Assembly: GCF_002119405.1 (NCBI RefSeq)
Contig: NZ_MTBG01000001.1
Coordinates: 62,001 to 126,000, forward strand
DNA length: 64,000 bases
Source: Pseudoruegeria sp. SK021
GTDB lineage: Bacteria > Pseudomonadota > Alphaproteobacteria > Rhodobacterales > Rhodobacteraceae
Reading direction: 5' to 3'
In this document: piece after piece, positions 54,315 to 63,728 of the stretch
Numbering within the stretch: the first letter of the stretch is position 1
How the letters are laid out: every line of letters starts with the position of its first letter
Notes under the pieces: generated by a model
What the model was told of the DNA's origin: nothing
Database searches by the model: none
Seen by the model: only the letters and a program-made list of their open reading frames with translations
Program-made: the position numbers and the translations under genes

Positions 54315-56042
54315 CTAGCGTTCGGTCAGCTTGAGTTCAATCCGGCGGTTCTGCGCCCGCGCCTCGGGCGTACTCGCTGAATTGACCGGCTGAAACTCTG
54401 CAAAACCGGCAGCGGCCAGACGATCTGGCGGAAAGCCGAACACGTCGACCATAAAGCGCACAACGGACAGCGCCCGTGCCTGGCTGAGTTCCCAATTGTC
54501 CGAAAAGCGCCCGCCCGTGGACAGCGGAACATCGTCAGTATGTCCATCGACGCGGATGATCCAATCAATGCCCGATGGGATCACCGCCGCGACCTCTTGC
54601 AAAATCCGGGCGACTTTGGAAATCTCGAACCGCCCCTCTTGCGAGAGGTCCGCCGACCCAGAGGCAAACAACACCTCGGAATCAAAGACAAAGCGATCCC
54701 CGACCACCTTGACGCCCTGTTGATCGCCCAGAACCTCGCGCAGTCGGCCAAAAAACTCGGATCGGTAATTGGCAAGCTGTTTGGCTTCCGCCTCAAGCCG
54801 GGTCCGCTCGGCCGCTTCCAGTTCGGCGCGGCGTTTCTGCTCGGATGCGACCCGGGCCAGCGCCACATTCAGGTCCGCCCCCAGCGACTGAATGCGTACG
54901 TCCGCGGCGACGTCGTCGGCTTTGGCGCTGTCGAGAAGGTCTTGCAAGCTTCCAACCTGACGCCGCAAATCCGCGACCTGCGCATTCAACGCGGCCATCA
55001 TCCGCTTATCGGCGTCGCTTGCGCCCTCAAGATCGGACAGTTCGGTCTTGGCCAAGGCCAACAGACGATTTTGCCGCTCTGCGTCTGTCAGGGCTTCCTG
55101 TGCAGCCGTCTCGGCGCTTTGACGTGCCAGAATGGCTGCCGCCAGATCCTCGGCAGTAGCCGCGCTGTCGGACAGCGCCGCGGCCAATCGCGCATCCAGA
55201 TCCTCCCGCGCCGCAGTCGCCGCCGCCAACAGCGTCAGGGTATTCTCCGCCTCCTTGCGCTGCGCTTCCAAGGACAGGGTCATGGCCGTCAGTTCCGCGT
55301 CAGAGGCCTGCAAGCGCGCCCGCAAGGCTTCGGCCGCCGCCGCCTCGGCCAGTTTCGCGGCCTCTTCTTCCGACAACGCCGCCGTGACTTCGGAAAGTTG
55401 TTCTTCGCTCTGCGCAAGCGCGGCCTCAGCACCCGCCGCATCGCGCCGCAGATCGGCAATCAGCGCCTCAAGCGCCTCTCGCCGGGCCGCAGCCAGCCGC
55501 GCCGCTTCGGTTCCGGCATCTACTTCACTGCGGGCCAAGGCCAATGCGGTTTCCAGCGCATCGCGTTGCTCGGTCTGCTCGGTCACCGTCACTTGCAGGT
55601 CGGCGACCTGATCCCGCGCAGTATCCCGATCCACCAGCAGTTGCGTGACTTGCGCCTCATAAGCCGTGATCTTGGTCTGAGCATCACTCAGTGCGGCGTT
55701 GCGCCGTTCAATTTCCGTGGTCAGGGTTTCCACCAAACGGGTCTGAAACGCAGTGTCGGACAAGGCCCCTTGCAGATCAAGCCCCAGCTTATCCATCTGA
55801 TCTTGCAAAGCAAAATTGCGCTGCTGTTCCCCGCCAAGCGCCTGAGACAGGTCGTTAATCTGCTGCGACAGGCTGTCTAGTTCAGTTTCCTGACCTGTGA
55901 TCGTCTCGGTCTGGATCGATTGAACCACCATAAAAATGGTCAACACAAAGATCAGAACCAGCAACAGCCCCGTCATCGCGTCGACAAATCCGGGCCAGAT
56001 CGAAGCCTGAAACCGTTGCCCGCTGCGTCGATTCAGAGCCAC
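54315..56042 (-). CDS. MotB/OmpA-like protein with one membrane anchor and a very long coiled coil
   Basis: A 575-residue protein. A single membrane segment spans ~17-42 (WPGFVDAMTGLLLVLIFVLTIFMVV), where Asp21 corresponds to the proton-binding Asp of MotB/TolR/ExbD. About 380 residues of Ala/Glu/Leu/Arg-rich coiled coil follow. The C-terminus (~440-575) is an OmpA domain for peptidoglycan binding (FASGSADLSQEGR; VDGHTDDVPLSTGGRFSDNWELSQARALSVVRFM; RRIELKLTER). The start is GTG at 56042, three bases after the preceding stop, with GAGAGG in the upstream gene end. It forms a stator-like unit with the MotA/ExbB-like neighbour, anchored in the wall and driven by the proton gradient. Its target is unknown. 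Confidence 0.85.
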   Translation of the reverse strand: MALNRRSGQRFQASIWPGFVDAMTGLLLVLIFVLTIFMVVQSIQTETITGQETELDSLSQQINDLSQALGGEQQRNFALQDQMDKLGLDLQGALSDTAFQTRLVETLTTEIERRNAALSDAQTKITAYEAQVTQLLVDRDTARDQVADLQVTVTEQTEQRDALETALALARSEVDAGTEAARLAAARREALEALIADLRRDAAGAEAALAQSEEQLSEVTAALSEEEAAKLAEAAAAEALRARLQASDAELTAMTLSLEAQRKEAENTLTLLAAATAAREDLDARLAAALSDSAATAEDLAAAILARQSAETAAQEALTDAERQNRLLALAKTELSDLEGASDADKRMMAALNAQVADLRRQVGSLQDLLDSAKADDVAADVRIQSLGADLNVALARVASEQKRRAELEAAERTRLEAEAKQLANYRSEFFGRLREVLGDQQGVKVVGDRFVFDSEVLFASGSADLSQEGRFEISKVARILQEVAAVIPSGIDWIIRVDGHTDDVPLSTGGRFSDNWELSQARALSVVRFMVDVFGFPPDRLAAAGFAEFQPVNSASTPEARAQNRRIELKLTER

Positions 56043-56045
56043 GGC

Positions 56046-57245
56046 TCAACGCCTCTCGGTGTCGGTCGGGATGGCGGCAGCGATCTCAATCACCCGGGTC
56101 AACCGCGCCAAATCCTTACGCAAATCGGCCGTCATTTCCTGACGCCCCGCCGTGACCTCTTCCAGAACACGCAACAATTGGACATCGATACTACGCAGAC
56201 GCGCCCGCGCTTCGGCTTGCTGCGCCTCGGCCTCAGCAAGGGGCCGCGCGACCGAGGCGGTCAGTGCCGCCACCAGCGCCTCTTGCCCGTCGGCAATACG
56301 GGTCAACGCGGCTTTGGTATCGGCATCCTCGGTCAACTTCTGGGTCATGCGATCCAGTGATCCGGCCAGCGCACTCAGCTTTTCATCCACCAAGCTTCGG
56401 CTACGGTCCGACTGCATGAACGTCGTGTGCAATTGGTCAAACTGCTCGGTCATTTGGTCCATCAGGGTGGCGAACATGCCGCTTTCGGCGCTGCCACCCT
56501 CGGAATCGCCAGCCGAGTACCCAACCCGGGTGATCGAGGACAGCCATTCTTCTAACTCGCGATAGAACCGGTTTTGCCCGTGCCCTGCGAAAAGTTCCAA
56601 CAAGCCGACCACCAGTGACCCGGCCAACCCCAGCAAAGAGGACGAAAATGCAGTGCCCATGCCGCCAAGCTGTTTCTCGAGGCCGGTGATCAGCCGTCCG
56701 AACACTTCGGTCGAGCTTTCCCCCGGTGCCGGTGCAAGCGAGCGCACCGTGTCAACAACCGCAGGAATTGTCGTTGCCAGACCGTAAAACGTCCCAAGAA
56801 GGCCAAGGAAAATCAACAGACTGGTAATATAGCGCGTGATATCGCGTGCCTCGTCCAGACGGGTCGCCACCGAATCGAGGATCGACCGCGACGACGACGC
56901 GCCAATTTGCATCTTCGCGCCACGGGACCGGAGCAGCGCCGCCAGCGGAATCAGCAACCGAGGCGGATGTTTCAGGTCGAACCCCGGACGGCTATGCGCG
57001 AAGCCTTCGATCCAGCTGACCGATGAGATCAGCTGAAAAACCTGAAGGAAACAGGCCAAAACGCCAAAAACGAAGACCAGCACGATCGCGCCATTCAGCC
57101 ACGGGCTGGACAGAAAGACCGACGACACCTTCGGATACGCCACATATGCCCCGATCGCGAAAGCGACCACGACAATGAGCATCAACAGGATCTGGCGGAT
57201 GGGCTGCGAAAATTGCGCCCTGACCTCGCGGTCCCTGTAAACCAT
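56046..57245 (-). CDS. MotA/TolQ/ExbB-type proton channel protein
   Basis: A 399-residue inner-membrane protein with membrane segments at about 17-38, 48-70, 135-160 and 192-220. The MotA_ExbB motif region (GLLGTFYGLATTIPAVVDT; GMGTAFSSSLLGLAGSLVVGLLEL) carries the channel helices. A cytoplasmic C-terminal tail of about 170 residues is largely helical (FDQLHTTFMQSDRSRSLVDEKLSAL to the end), longer than in ExbB. With the downstream MotB/OmpA-like protein it resembles a five-to-two stator complex. GAGGCGAAA precedes the ATG. It follows chaC on the same strand at a gap of about 70 bases. The cargo is unknown. Confidence 0.85.
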   Translation of the reverse strand: MVYRDREVRAQFSQPIRQILLMLIVVVAFAIGAYVAYPKVSSVFLSSPWLNGAIVLVFVFGVLACFLQVFQLISSVSWIEGFAHSRPGFDLKHPPRLLIPLAALLRSRGAKMQIGASSSRSILDSVATRLDEARDITRYITSLLIFLGLLGTFYGLATTIPAVVDTVRSLAPAPGESSTEVFGRLITGLEKQLGGMGTAFSSSLLGLAGSLVVGLLELFAGHGQNRFYRELEEWLSSITRVGYSAGDSEGGSAESGMFATLMDQMTEQFDQLHTTFMQSDRSRSLVDEKLSALAGSLDRMTQKLTEDADTKAALTRIADGQEALVAALTASVARPLAEAEAQQAEARARLRSIDVQLLRVLEEVTAGRQEMTADLRKDLARLTRVIEIAAAIPTDTERR

Positions 57246-57311
57246 TGTTTCGCCTCTTTCCCTAAGTCAACGCAGCATAGGCTGCACTGCAAAATCTGCA
57301 AACACGCATTG

Positions 57312-57890
57312 TCAGTGGTCGGCGGTGCGGTTGACGTCTGTCAATTCCAGCACTCGCGCCACCAGCCAATCCAATTCCGGGTCCTCAAGGCCAAGTTGGC
57401 TGAGGTGGCTGGCCGTATGGATCAGATAGTCTGCGTTCGGCCCGCGCCCGCCATGGGCCCGCGCGATGATCGCGGCCTGTTCGTCCAACGGCAGACCGCC
57501 GCAATACTGGCCGTGGTCTGGGTCCACCACATAGGTCAGCGCCGACACCTCCGGCCCGTGGTCGAGGCGCACGTCGAGGCGCATTTCCAGATAGGCCGAG
57601 GACACCAGTTCCCGTTCGCGTAGATCAAACAAAGTTTGCTCGACCGCCGCGGGGGCCACCCCAAAGGCTACCCCGGAACACGCCGCATCGGGCCGCGGAT
57701 CCAGCGCCAGCACCAAGCCCGGCGCGTCAACCGTGCCGCGATGGTGGATGGAGCGCATACAGAACGACCGGTGATACCCGGGCAAGGTCGCCAGCTCGCG
57801 CCGGACAAACGGAAACCCGGGGTTCCAGACCAGCGATCCATAGCCGAAAACCCAAAGGGCGACATCCGAAGTCTGATCTGGTGTGTTCAT
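57312..57890 (-). CDS. ChaC-type gamma-glutamylcyclotransferase
   Basis: A 192-residue protein with WVFGYGSLVWNPGF at about 12-25, the substrate loop of the GGCT fold, and a conserved acidic residue in the YLEMRLDVRLD region as the candidate catalytic base. ChaC enzymes release 5-oxoproline from glutathione or other gamma-glutamyl compounds. The ATG at 57890 was chosen because the upstream extension overlaps the divergent DUF2125 gene and lacks protein character. It forms a same-strand group with the stator-like pair. Whether it acts on glutathione or another gamma-glutamyl peptide cannot be told. Confidence 0.92.
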   Translation of the reverse strand: MNTPDQTSDVALWVFGYGSLVWNPGFPFVRRELATLPGYHRSFCMRSIHHRGTVDAPGLVLALDPRPDAACSGVAFGVAPAAVEQTLFDLRERELVSSAYLEMRLDVRLDHGPEVSALTYVVDPDHGQYCGGLPLDEQAAIIARAHGGRGPNADYLIHTASHLSQLGLEDPELDWLVARVLELTDVNRTADH

Positions 57891-57953
57891 GGCACTGGCC
57901 CTTGCATGGTCCCCTCTGTAAACACGGGAGGAGCGAACGGAAAAGGCCCGACA

Positions 57954-58964
57954 ATGCGAATTCTTCTGGCAGTGATTATTTTGGCAGCCCTCGGCTGGAC
58001 CGGATATTGGTTTATCGGCGCCCGAACCGCCGAAACAGCCGTGCAGGATTGGCTCGCCATGCGCGAGGCCGAAGGCTGGGTCGTCAGCGCCTCGGATGTC
58101 TCGACGGGGGGCTTTCCCTACCGGTTCGACACCAGCATTACCGATCTTGATCTGGCCGACCCCGACACCGGGCTGGCTTGGCGGGCGCCGCTGTTCCAGA
58201 TTCTCGCGCTCAGCTACAATCCCAATCACGTGCTGGTCTTCTGGCCCGAGCGGCAAAGCATCGCGACACCGCTTCAGACGATCACCGTCACCAGCAACAA
58301 CATGCGCGGCTCGGCCATCTTTCATCGCGGCTCTGACCTTGAGCTAGACCATGCCACGATTGAGTTCGACACCGTCGGGTTGGTTTCAACCCTTGGCTGG
58401 AACGCCGCGCTGGATCACGGGCAGTTCGCCATCCGGCAAACCCCGGTCAGCCCGCTCAGCTATGACATCGCGCTGGATGCCCGCGACCTGATCCTGCCGG
58501 ATCGCCTGACGGAACCGCTGCGCGCGCGCGGCATGGCCAGTGATACGGTCCAAACCCTGAAACTGGATGCCACCGTCACCTTCGATGCCCCGTGGGACCG
58601 TCTGGCCATCGAACAGCGCCGTCCGCAGCCCACCCGCATCAAACTGACGACAGCACGGGCCAGTTGGGGCGAGCTTGACCTTCAGATCAGCGGCGATCTG
58701 GCCATCGACCCGCGTGGCACGCCCAGCGGGGAGATCACGATCAAGGCCCGAAACTGGAAGGACATGCTGCAACTGGCGCGCAATGTCGGGGCAATTCCCG
58801 ACAGCCTGTACCCGATCATCGAAAGCGGCCTGTCGACGCTGGCCCGTCTGTCGGGAAGTGCCGACAAAGACACGATCACAGCACCGCTGACCCTTCGCGA
58901 TGGCCGCGTCACCTTGGGCGGTCTGATCCCGCTTGGCCCGACCCCGCGCATGATCTTGCGTTAG
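57954..58964 (+). CDS. DUF2125 domain membrane-anchored protein
   Basis: A 336-residue protein with an N-terminal membrane anchor or uncleaved signal (MRILLAVIILAALGWTGYWFI) and a long periplasmic beta-rich region: VSASDVSTGGFPYRFDTSITDLDLADPD is the DUF2125 signature. The family is uncharacterised and common in Rhodobacterales and Rhizobiales. It is reminiscent of AsmA-like and other lipid-transfer or envelope repeat proteins, but this is only a structural analogy. AAAAGG precedes the ATG at 57954. It is divergent from the chaC/stator-like cluster, and its stop is one base from the convergent extensin-like gene. Confidence 0.85.
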   Translation: MRILLAVIILAALGWTGYWFIGARTAETAVQDWLAMREAEGWVVSASDVSTGGFPYRFDTSITDLDLADPDTGLAWRAPLFQILALSYNPNHVLVFWPERQSIATPLQTITVTSNNMRGSAIFHRGSDLELDHATIEFDTVGLVSTLGWNAALDHGQFAIRQTPVSPLSYDIALDARDLILPDRLTEPLRARGMASDTVQTLKLDATVTFDAPWDRLAIEQRRPQPTRIKLTTARASWGELDLQISGDLAIDPRGTPSGEITIKARNWKDMLQLARNVGAIPDSLYPIIESGLSTLARLSGSADKDTITAPLTLRDGRVTLGGLIPLGPTPRMILR

Positions 58965-58965
58965 A

Positions 58966-59775
58966 TCACCGGCAATACGCGCCGCCGCTATAGCGCGCCG
59001 TATCGAAATGCAGGTGGTCCTGATGATGCCGGTCGGCGCCCGGCCCAAGCACCGTGCCAAACACGCCGCAGGCAGAGCTGTGCATCGACCGCAGCACCTT
59101 GCCTTGGGCCGGATCCTTCCAGCCGGTCAGCACGGTCATGTAGACACCGTTGCGCAACGCTATGCCCGAGATATCAATGGCCCGCCCGCGCCCGTGCTCT
59201 GACACCTTGGCCCCGGCCTGATTGTTTCTGGGCCGACAGCTGTAATGCGCCGCAACCTGAATTTCCTGAACCCCGCCGCCGGTGCGCCCGACAGCCGGTT
59301 TCAAGCCGCCTCGCACCCATGTCAGCAGCGCCTGCGCGGTAGGACAATCCAGCGTTGCGGGTTGTGACAGGGCGATGCCATCCACCGCCGTGATCAAAAC
59401 GCCGTCGCTCAGCCCGCAGCCCGCAGTCTTGGCGGCGATCGGCGCAATGGGCCGGCCGCTAAGGCCCGACACCCCGCACAGCCCGCCTGTGGCGCCTTTG
59501 CCGCTGGTACCACCTTTGCCGGGCGACCGGACCTGTGGGGCCGGAACAGGCACGAACCCGGCCTGACGCACCGCAGTCTTGCGTTTCAGATTGTCCGGCC
59601 GCAGTGCCGGGCGCGGCGAGACCAGCGTCGCCCCGGTTTCCTGCGGAATAGCCCGGGCGCCGGTGTCGCCATCAAAGGGCCGCACCGTCGGTCGCGGCGA
59701 CAGGTCCGTAGCCGCCGGGAGCGCCGAAGCCGACAAGACCAACAGCCCTGTCAGCAACGCGGCCCGGAACCCCAT
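58966..59775 (-). CDS. Extensin-like C-terminal domain protein
   Basis: A 269-residue protein with a signal peptide (about 21 residues, LSASALPAA). A Pro/Arg/Gly-rich linker extends to ~105, followed by the extensin-like_C domain (residues ~110-269): a Cys-rich region, VQEIQVAAHYSCRPRNNQAGAKVSEHGRGRAIDISGIAL with the SEHGRGRAIDI motif, and the terminal DHLHFDTARYSGGAYCR. This resembles D,D-carboxypeptidase/MepA-like metal sites (the H-x-H near the end), so a peptidoglycan-modifying role is possible. Its ATG shares one base with the tyrA stop. Association with amino-acid biosynthesis genes appears to be chance operon structure. Confidence 0.85.
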   Translation of the reverse strand: MGFRAALLTGLLVLSASALPAATDLSPRPTVRPFDGDTGARAIPQETGATLVSPRPALRPDNLKRKTAVRQAGFVPVPAPQVRSPGKGGTSGKGATGGLCGVSGLSGRPIAPIAAKTAGCGLSDGVLITAVDGIALSQPATLDCPTAQALLTWVRGGLKPAVGRTGGGVQEIQVAAHYSCRPRNNQAGAKVSEHGRGRAIDISGIALRNGVYMTVLTGWKDPAQGKVLRSMHSSACGVFGTVLGPGADRHHQDHLHFDTARYSGGAYCR

Positions 59776-60695
59776 CAGACCTTGCGACCCGAGCGCCCGA
59801 AATCAGGCGCATCCGTGTCCTGACCGGCCGAAATGATGCCCCGACGAATGGCCCTCGTCCGGGTAAAATAGGCATGCAAGTGATCGCCGTCACCTGTACG
59901 GATCGCCCGCTGAAGCGCGAACAGCTCTTCGGTGAATCGCCCCAGAATTTCCAATGTGGCGTCTTTGTTGTTCAGGAACACATCCCGCCACATGGTCGGA
60001 TCCGACGCCGCAATCCGGGTAAAATCCCGAAAGCCCGCTGCGGAATACTTGATGACTTCGCTATCGGTCACCCGGCGCAAATCGTCGGCAACACCGACCA
60101 TCGTATAGGCGATCAGGTGGGGCGCGTGGCTGGTGACGGCCAAGACAAGATCATGGTGATCCGCGTCCATTTCGTCCACGTTGGCGCCAAGGCCTTCCCA
60201 GAACTGCCGCAATCGCAACACGGCCTCCGGGTCACTGTCTGGCTGGGGCACCAACAGGCACCAGCGATTGTCGAACAGTTCTGCAAACCCAGAGCGCGGC
60301 CCCGAATGCTCGGTCCCGGCCAGAGGGTGCGCCGGGATAAACTCGACATAATCGGGCAGATGAGGCTGAACCGCCTCAATCACGGCGCGCTTGACCGACC
60401 CCACATCAGTGACGGTCGCGCCCCGTGCCAGATGCGGGCCGATCTCTGCCGCCACCTGCCCCATTGCGCCCACCGGCACACAGAGCACAACCAGATCCGC
60501 GCCCTTGACGGCGTCAGCAGCGGTTTCCGTGATCCGATCACACAGCCCGATCTCGACAGCGATCTGACGGGTCGCCGCCGATCTGGCGGTGCCGACAATC
60601 TCGCCCGCCAACCCTTGGCGCTTCATCGCCAAGGCCATTGACGACGCAATCAGGCCAAGGCCGATCAGGGCAACGCGGTCATAAATCGGGGTCAC
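59775..60695 (-). CDS. tyrA: Prephenate/arogenate dehydrogenase
   Basis: A 306-residue protein with Rossmann [18 protein letters not shown] (11-28), the conserved [14 protein letters not shown] and [15 protein letters not shown] segments, and a helical dimerisation region. It oxidatively decarboxylates prephenate or arogenate in tyrosine synthesis with NAD(P). No chorismate mutase fusion is present. The start is a GTG at 60695, overlapping the hisC stop (GTGA). It is grouped with hisC, whose aminotransferase may also serve aromatic amino acids. Confidence 0.94.
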   Translation of the reverse strand: MTPIYDRVALIGLGLIASSMALAMKRQGLAGEIVGTARSAATRQIAVEIGLCDRITETAADAVKGADLVVLCVPVGAMGQVAAEIGPHLARGATVTDVGSVKRAVIEAVQPHLPDYVEFIPAHPLAGTEHSGPRSGFAELFDNRWCLLVPQPDSDPEAVLRLRQFWEGLGANVDEMDADHHDLVLAVTSHAPHLIAYTMVGVADDLRRVTDSEVIKYSAAGFRDFTRIAASDPTMWRDVFLNNKDATLEILGRFTEELFALQRAIRTGDGDHLHAYFTRTRAIRRGIISAGQDTDAPDFGRSGRKV

Positions 60696-61780
60696 GCTGC
60701 TGCCGCCTTGAATGCGGCGATGACGGCGGCGACCCGGCGGCAGGCCGCTTCATCCCCGATCGAAATGCGCAGGCAGTGTGGCAGGCCATAACCGGCGACC
60801 CGCCGCACAATCAGTCCGTTTTCCTGCAACTTCCGGTCACACGCCTCGGCCTCGGCGGCATCGGCAAAGCGGGCCAGAATGAAATTGCCAAATGACGGAT
60901 CAGACGGCACCCCGACAGCTTCAAGCGCCTGTGCCAGCCAATCGCGCCACTTTGCGGTCTCGGCACGGCAGTAATCGGCATAATCCGTATCGGCGATGGC
61001 GGCCGTCGCTGCGGCCTGTTGGGTCTGCGACAGGTTAAATGGCCCCCGCACCCGGTTCAGCACATCAATCACCGCCTTCGGACCATAACCATAGCCGATC
61101 CGAAGCCCGCCCAACCCGTAAAGCTTTGAAAAGGTGCGTGTCATCACCACATTGTCCCGCGCGTCGATCAACGCCGCACCGCCGTCATAGCCGTCGACGA
61201 ACTCGGCATAGGCACCGTCCAGAACCAGCAGCGCGGCCGGGGGAAGGCCCTCGGCCAGACGGGTTAATTCTTCCATGCCCACCATCGTCCCGGTGGGGTT
61301 GTTCGGGTTGGCAACAAAGACCAGACGGGTCCGGTCGGTTGCCGCCGCCAACAGCGCATCCACATCGGTCCGGCGCGCAGTCTCAGGGGCCGCCACGGGG
61401 GTCGCCCCAGCCGCAAGCGCCGAGATTTTGTACATCAAGAACCCGTGCTCGGGGTACAGCACCTCGTCGCCGGGTCCGGCATAGGCCTGACACAGAAAGG
61501 CAATAATCTCATCCGAACCGGCACCACAAATCAACCGCGAGGGATCCAGCCCCAGTACATCCCCGATGGCCTGACGCAATTCGGCATGGTCGGTCGGGGG
61601 ATAGCGGTGCATTGCCGCCAGACTGCGTGTGGCGGCCTCGATGGCGCGGGGCGACGGGCCATAGGGGTTTTCGTTCGACGACAGCTTGATCACTTGCTGA
61701 ACGCCGGGAATTTTATCGGCGCCGCCCTCGTAAAGCGCGATCTCCATGATTCCGGGTTGCGGCATTAAGGCGGAGGACAT
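60692..61780 (-). CDS. hisC: Histidinol-phosphate/aromatic aminotransferase
   Basis: A 362-residue class I/II PLP aminotransferase: [13 protein letters not shown] near the N-terminus, [11 protein letters not shown] (156-166), and the PLP Lys219 in [22 protein letters not shown]. It converts imidazole acetol phosphate to histidinol phosphate, and in organisms that pair it with tyrA it may also make tyrosine or phenylalanine. Start choice: ATG at 61780 ([10 protein letters not shown]) or 61765; neither has a strong ribosome site. It overlaps tyrA by 4 bases and precedes it in the operon, while the other his genes are far away. Confidence 0.93.
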   Translation of the reverse strand: MSSALMPQPGIMEIALYEGGADKIPGVQQVIKLSSNENPYGPSPRAIEAATRSLAAMHRYPPTDHAELRQAIGDVLGLDPSRLICGAGSDEIIAFLCQAYAGPGDEVLYPEHGFLMYKISALAAGATPVAAPETARRTDVDALLAAATDRTRLVFVANPNNPTGTMVGMEELTRLAEGLPPAALLVLDGAYAEFVDGYDGGAALIDARDNVVMTRTFSKLYGLGGLRIGYGYGPKAVIDVLNRVRGPFNLSQTQQAAATAAIADTDYADYCRAETAKWRDWLAQALEAVGVPSDPSFGNFILARFADAAEAEACDRKLQENGLIVRRVAGYGLPHCLRISIGDEAACRRVAAVIAAFKAAAA

Positions 61781-61845
61781 GCTGACGGCTTTCTCTACGG
61801 GGTGAATATCGCCGGAATTACCGGGTTTTCGGCAAACCGCAAACA

Positions 61846-61880
61846 CAAAAAAGGCCGCGTCGGGAATCCCGGCGCGGCCT
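61846..61880 (-). terminator. Intrinsic terminator of rpsD
   Basis: AGGCCGCG (61852-61859) pairs with CGCGGCCT (61873-61880) with a further GGGA/TCCC in the loop, followed leftward by a T-run. It is the expected end of the leftward rpsD transcript. Confidence 0.9.
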
Positions 61881-61900
61881 GATACCTGCTCGGGAACCGA

Positions 61901-62521
61901 TTAGTTCTGAGCGTAATATTCGATCACGAGGTTCGGTTCCATCATGACGGGGTACGGCACATCACCCAGACCCGGGGTGCGCACGAACGACGCGGTCATC
62001 TTGGATTGGTCGACCTCAAGGTAGTCGGGAACGTCACGCTCGGCCAACTGGCTGGCTTCCAGAACGAATGCCAACTGCTTGGACTTGGTGCGCACTTCGA
62101 TCACGTCACCTTCTTTGACCCGGTAGGACGGGATGTTGACCCGCTGACCGTTCACAGTGACGTGGCCGTGGTTCACGAACTGGCGGGCCGCAAAAACGGT
62201 TGCTACGAACTTGGCACGGTACACGACGGCGTCCAAGCGACGCTCGAGCAGACCAATCAGGTTCTCACCGGTATCACCGCGCACACGCTCGGCTTCGGCG
62301 AAGATGCGGCGGAACTGCTTTTCAGTCAGGTCGCCGTAATAGCCTTTGAGTTTCTGCTTGGCGCGCAGCTGCAGACCAAAGTCAGACACTTTGCCCTTGC
62401 GGCGCTGGCCGTGTTGGCCGGGGCCGTATTCACGGCGATTCACTGGCGACTTCGGACGGCCCCAGATGTTTTCGCCCATGCGGCGGTCAATTTTGTACTT
62501 GGCAGACGTGCGTTTGGTCAC
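61901..62521 (-). CDS. rpsD: 30S ribosomal protein S4
   Basis: A 206-residue ribosomal protein: [25 protein letters not shown], the [40 protein letters not shown] segment, and the S4 RNA-binding domain ([53 protein letters not shown]). It is one of the first proteins bound in 30S assembly and can repress its own operon. The start is a GTG at 62521 with AAGGAG 7 bases upstream; the long frame before it is not protein-like. It stands alone, not in the alpha operon, as is usual for this group. Confidence 0.97.
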   Translation of the reverse strand: MTKRTSAKYKIDRRMGENIWGRPKSPVNRREYGPGQHGQRRKGKVSDFGLQLRAKQKLKGYYGDLTEKQFRRIFAEAERVRGDTGENLIGLLERRLDAVVYRAKFVATVFAARQFVNHGHVTVNGQRVNIPSYRVKEGDVIEVRTKSKQLAFVLEASQLAERDVPDYLEVDQSKMTASFVRTPGLGDVPYPVMMEPNLVIEYYAQN

Positions 62522-62750
62522 GGCTGATCTCCTTCGATGTGGCGCCATGAGGGCGGCGCGGTGTAGAAGGGCGTTGTCCTCTCCCGGTTCGGTGGCCCGA
62601 TCCGGTCGACAGGCAATTCCTTGCGGAAGCCACCAACACCAATGCTTCCGAGAAAATCCCGGAAGTCGCTGGCTAGAAGTGTTGCGCTGTGGTGTCAAGG
62701 GATTTCGCCGGTGCCATTGAAACCCACCGGCCATCCGTCTGGGCGGGCGT

Positions 62751-63605
62751 CTAAAGATCGTCGCGCAGCACGACGATCTCGATCCGGTTGTTGCGGAGGC
62801 TCATCCGGTTCAGATCGGCAGGTTTTCGATCTGCAAAGCCGGTCACGCGCTGGATGCGCCGGGGATCGAATCCAGACCCTTCCAGCATCGCGCGCGCCGT
62901 GTCAGCCCGTGATGTTGACAGATCCCACACCGGGTTATCCCGCACCACGATCGGGCGGGCAGCCAAATAGCCCGCGACCGAAATGTCATTCGTCACCAAT
63001 CCCAAAAGGCTGGCGACACTGGCCAAGGTATCCTCAAGCAGCGGAGTCGGGCGCGTGGTCCCGGGGTCAAACAACTGGGCTGAAGGACTGTCGAAAATGT
63101 CGATCACCAACCCCTCATCAGACAGCCGCGTCACCACATGACGGGCCTCTTTCAGGGCCGCCATGCTTTCGCCCCCCCGCGCTGTCAGGGTTTCCAGCAG
63201 GTCCTCAGCCACGGCCAGCGCGCCGGGTCCAGACGACCCCTGCCCTGCGCCGCCAGCCTCTAGGGCAAGATCGCCCCGGGCCTTGTTCATTTCCGCCTGA
63301 AATTCCTTTGATGCACCAGTGCCGGTCTGGGCCAGCGTATCCTCAGAGAACACGTCATCCCCCCAGAACGAGCCATCGCCGCCGCCCGACATCTTGGTGA
63401 TCGGAATGGTCGGCGAAAAATAATCTGCCAACCCTTTGCGTTGCTGTTCGGTGGTAGCATTCAGCAACCACATCAACAAAAAGAACGCCATCATCGCGGT
63501 GACGAAGTCGGCATAGGCAACTTTCCATGCGCCACCATGATGGCCGCCGCCCGCCACGACCTTCTTTCGCTTTATGATTATCGGCGCAAGTGCCTCACTA
63601 CTCAT
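62751..63605 (-). CDS. motB: Flagellar motor protein MotB
   Basis: A 284-residue stator subunit: a short cytoplasmic N-terminus rich in Lys and His ([17 protein letters not shown]), the single membrane helix [20 protein letters not shown] with the conserved Asp for proton passage, a linker, and the OmpA peptidoglycan-binding domain (YFSPTIP plug region; later [12 protein letters not shown] and the NNRIEIVV end). It anchors the flagellar stator to the wall. The ATG at 63605 follows GGGGTGTG. motA is not in the window, and the downstream neighbour is rpsD across a 229-base gap. It is distinct from the MotB-like gene at 54315. Confidence 0.93.
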   Translation of the reverse strand: MSSEALAPIIIKRKKVVAGGGHHGGAWKVAYADFVTAMMAFFLLMWLLNATTEQQRKGLADYFSPTIPITKMSGGGDGSFWGDDVFSEDTLAQTGTGASKEFQAEMNKARGDLALEAGGAGQGSSGPGALAVAEDLLETLTARGGESMAALKEARHVVTRLSDEGLVIDIFDSPSAQLFDPGTTRPTPLLEDTLASVASLLGLVTNDISVAGYLAARPIVVRDNPVWDLSTSRADTARAMLEGSGFDPRRIQRVTGFADRKPADLNRMSLRNNRIEIVVLRDDL

Positions 63606-63728
63606 CACACACCCCACAACTCACCCGTCGCCTAGGTAGCATTCCGGGGATGAAGGTGAGCTTAAGCCGGAGCAGAGCCATCCATCATTCGTCAACGATG
63701 GTTAAGATCGCGCCTGTGCCCAGCGGCG

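Noticed and set aside
54315-57245. A Zorya-type antiphage system
   Set aside because: The pair resembles ZorA/ZorB only in general layout; no helicase, nuclease or other Zorya genes are nearby, and the surrounding genes are housekeeping. The longest coiled coil is on the B-like protein, while in Zorya it is on ZorA.
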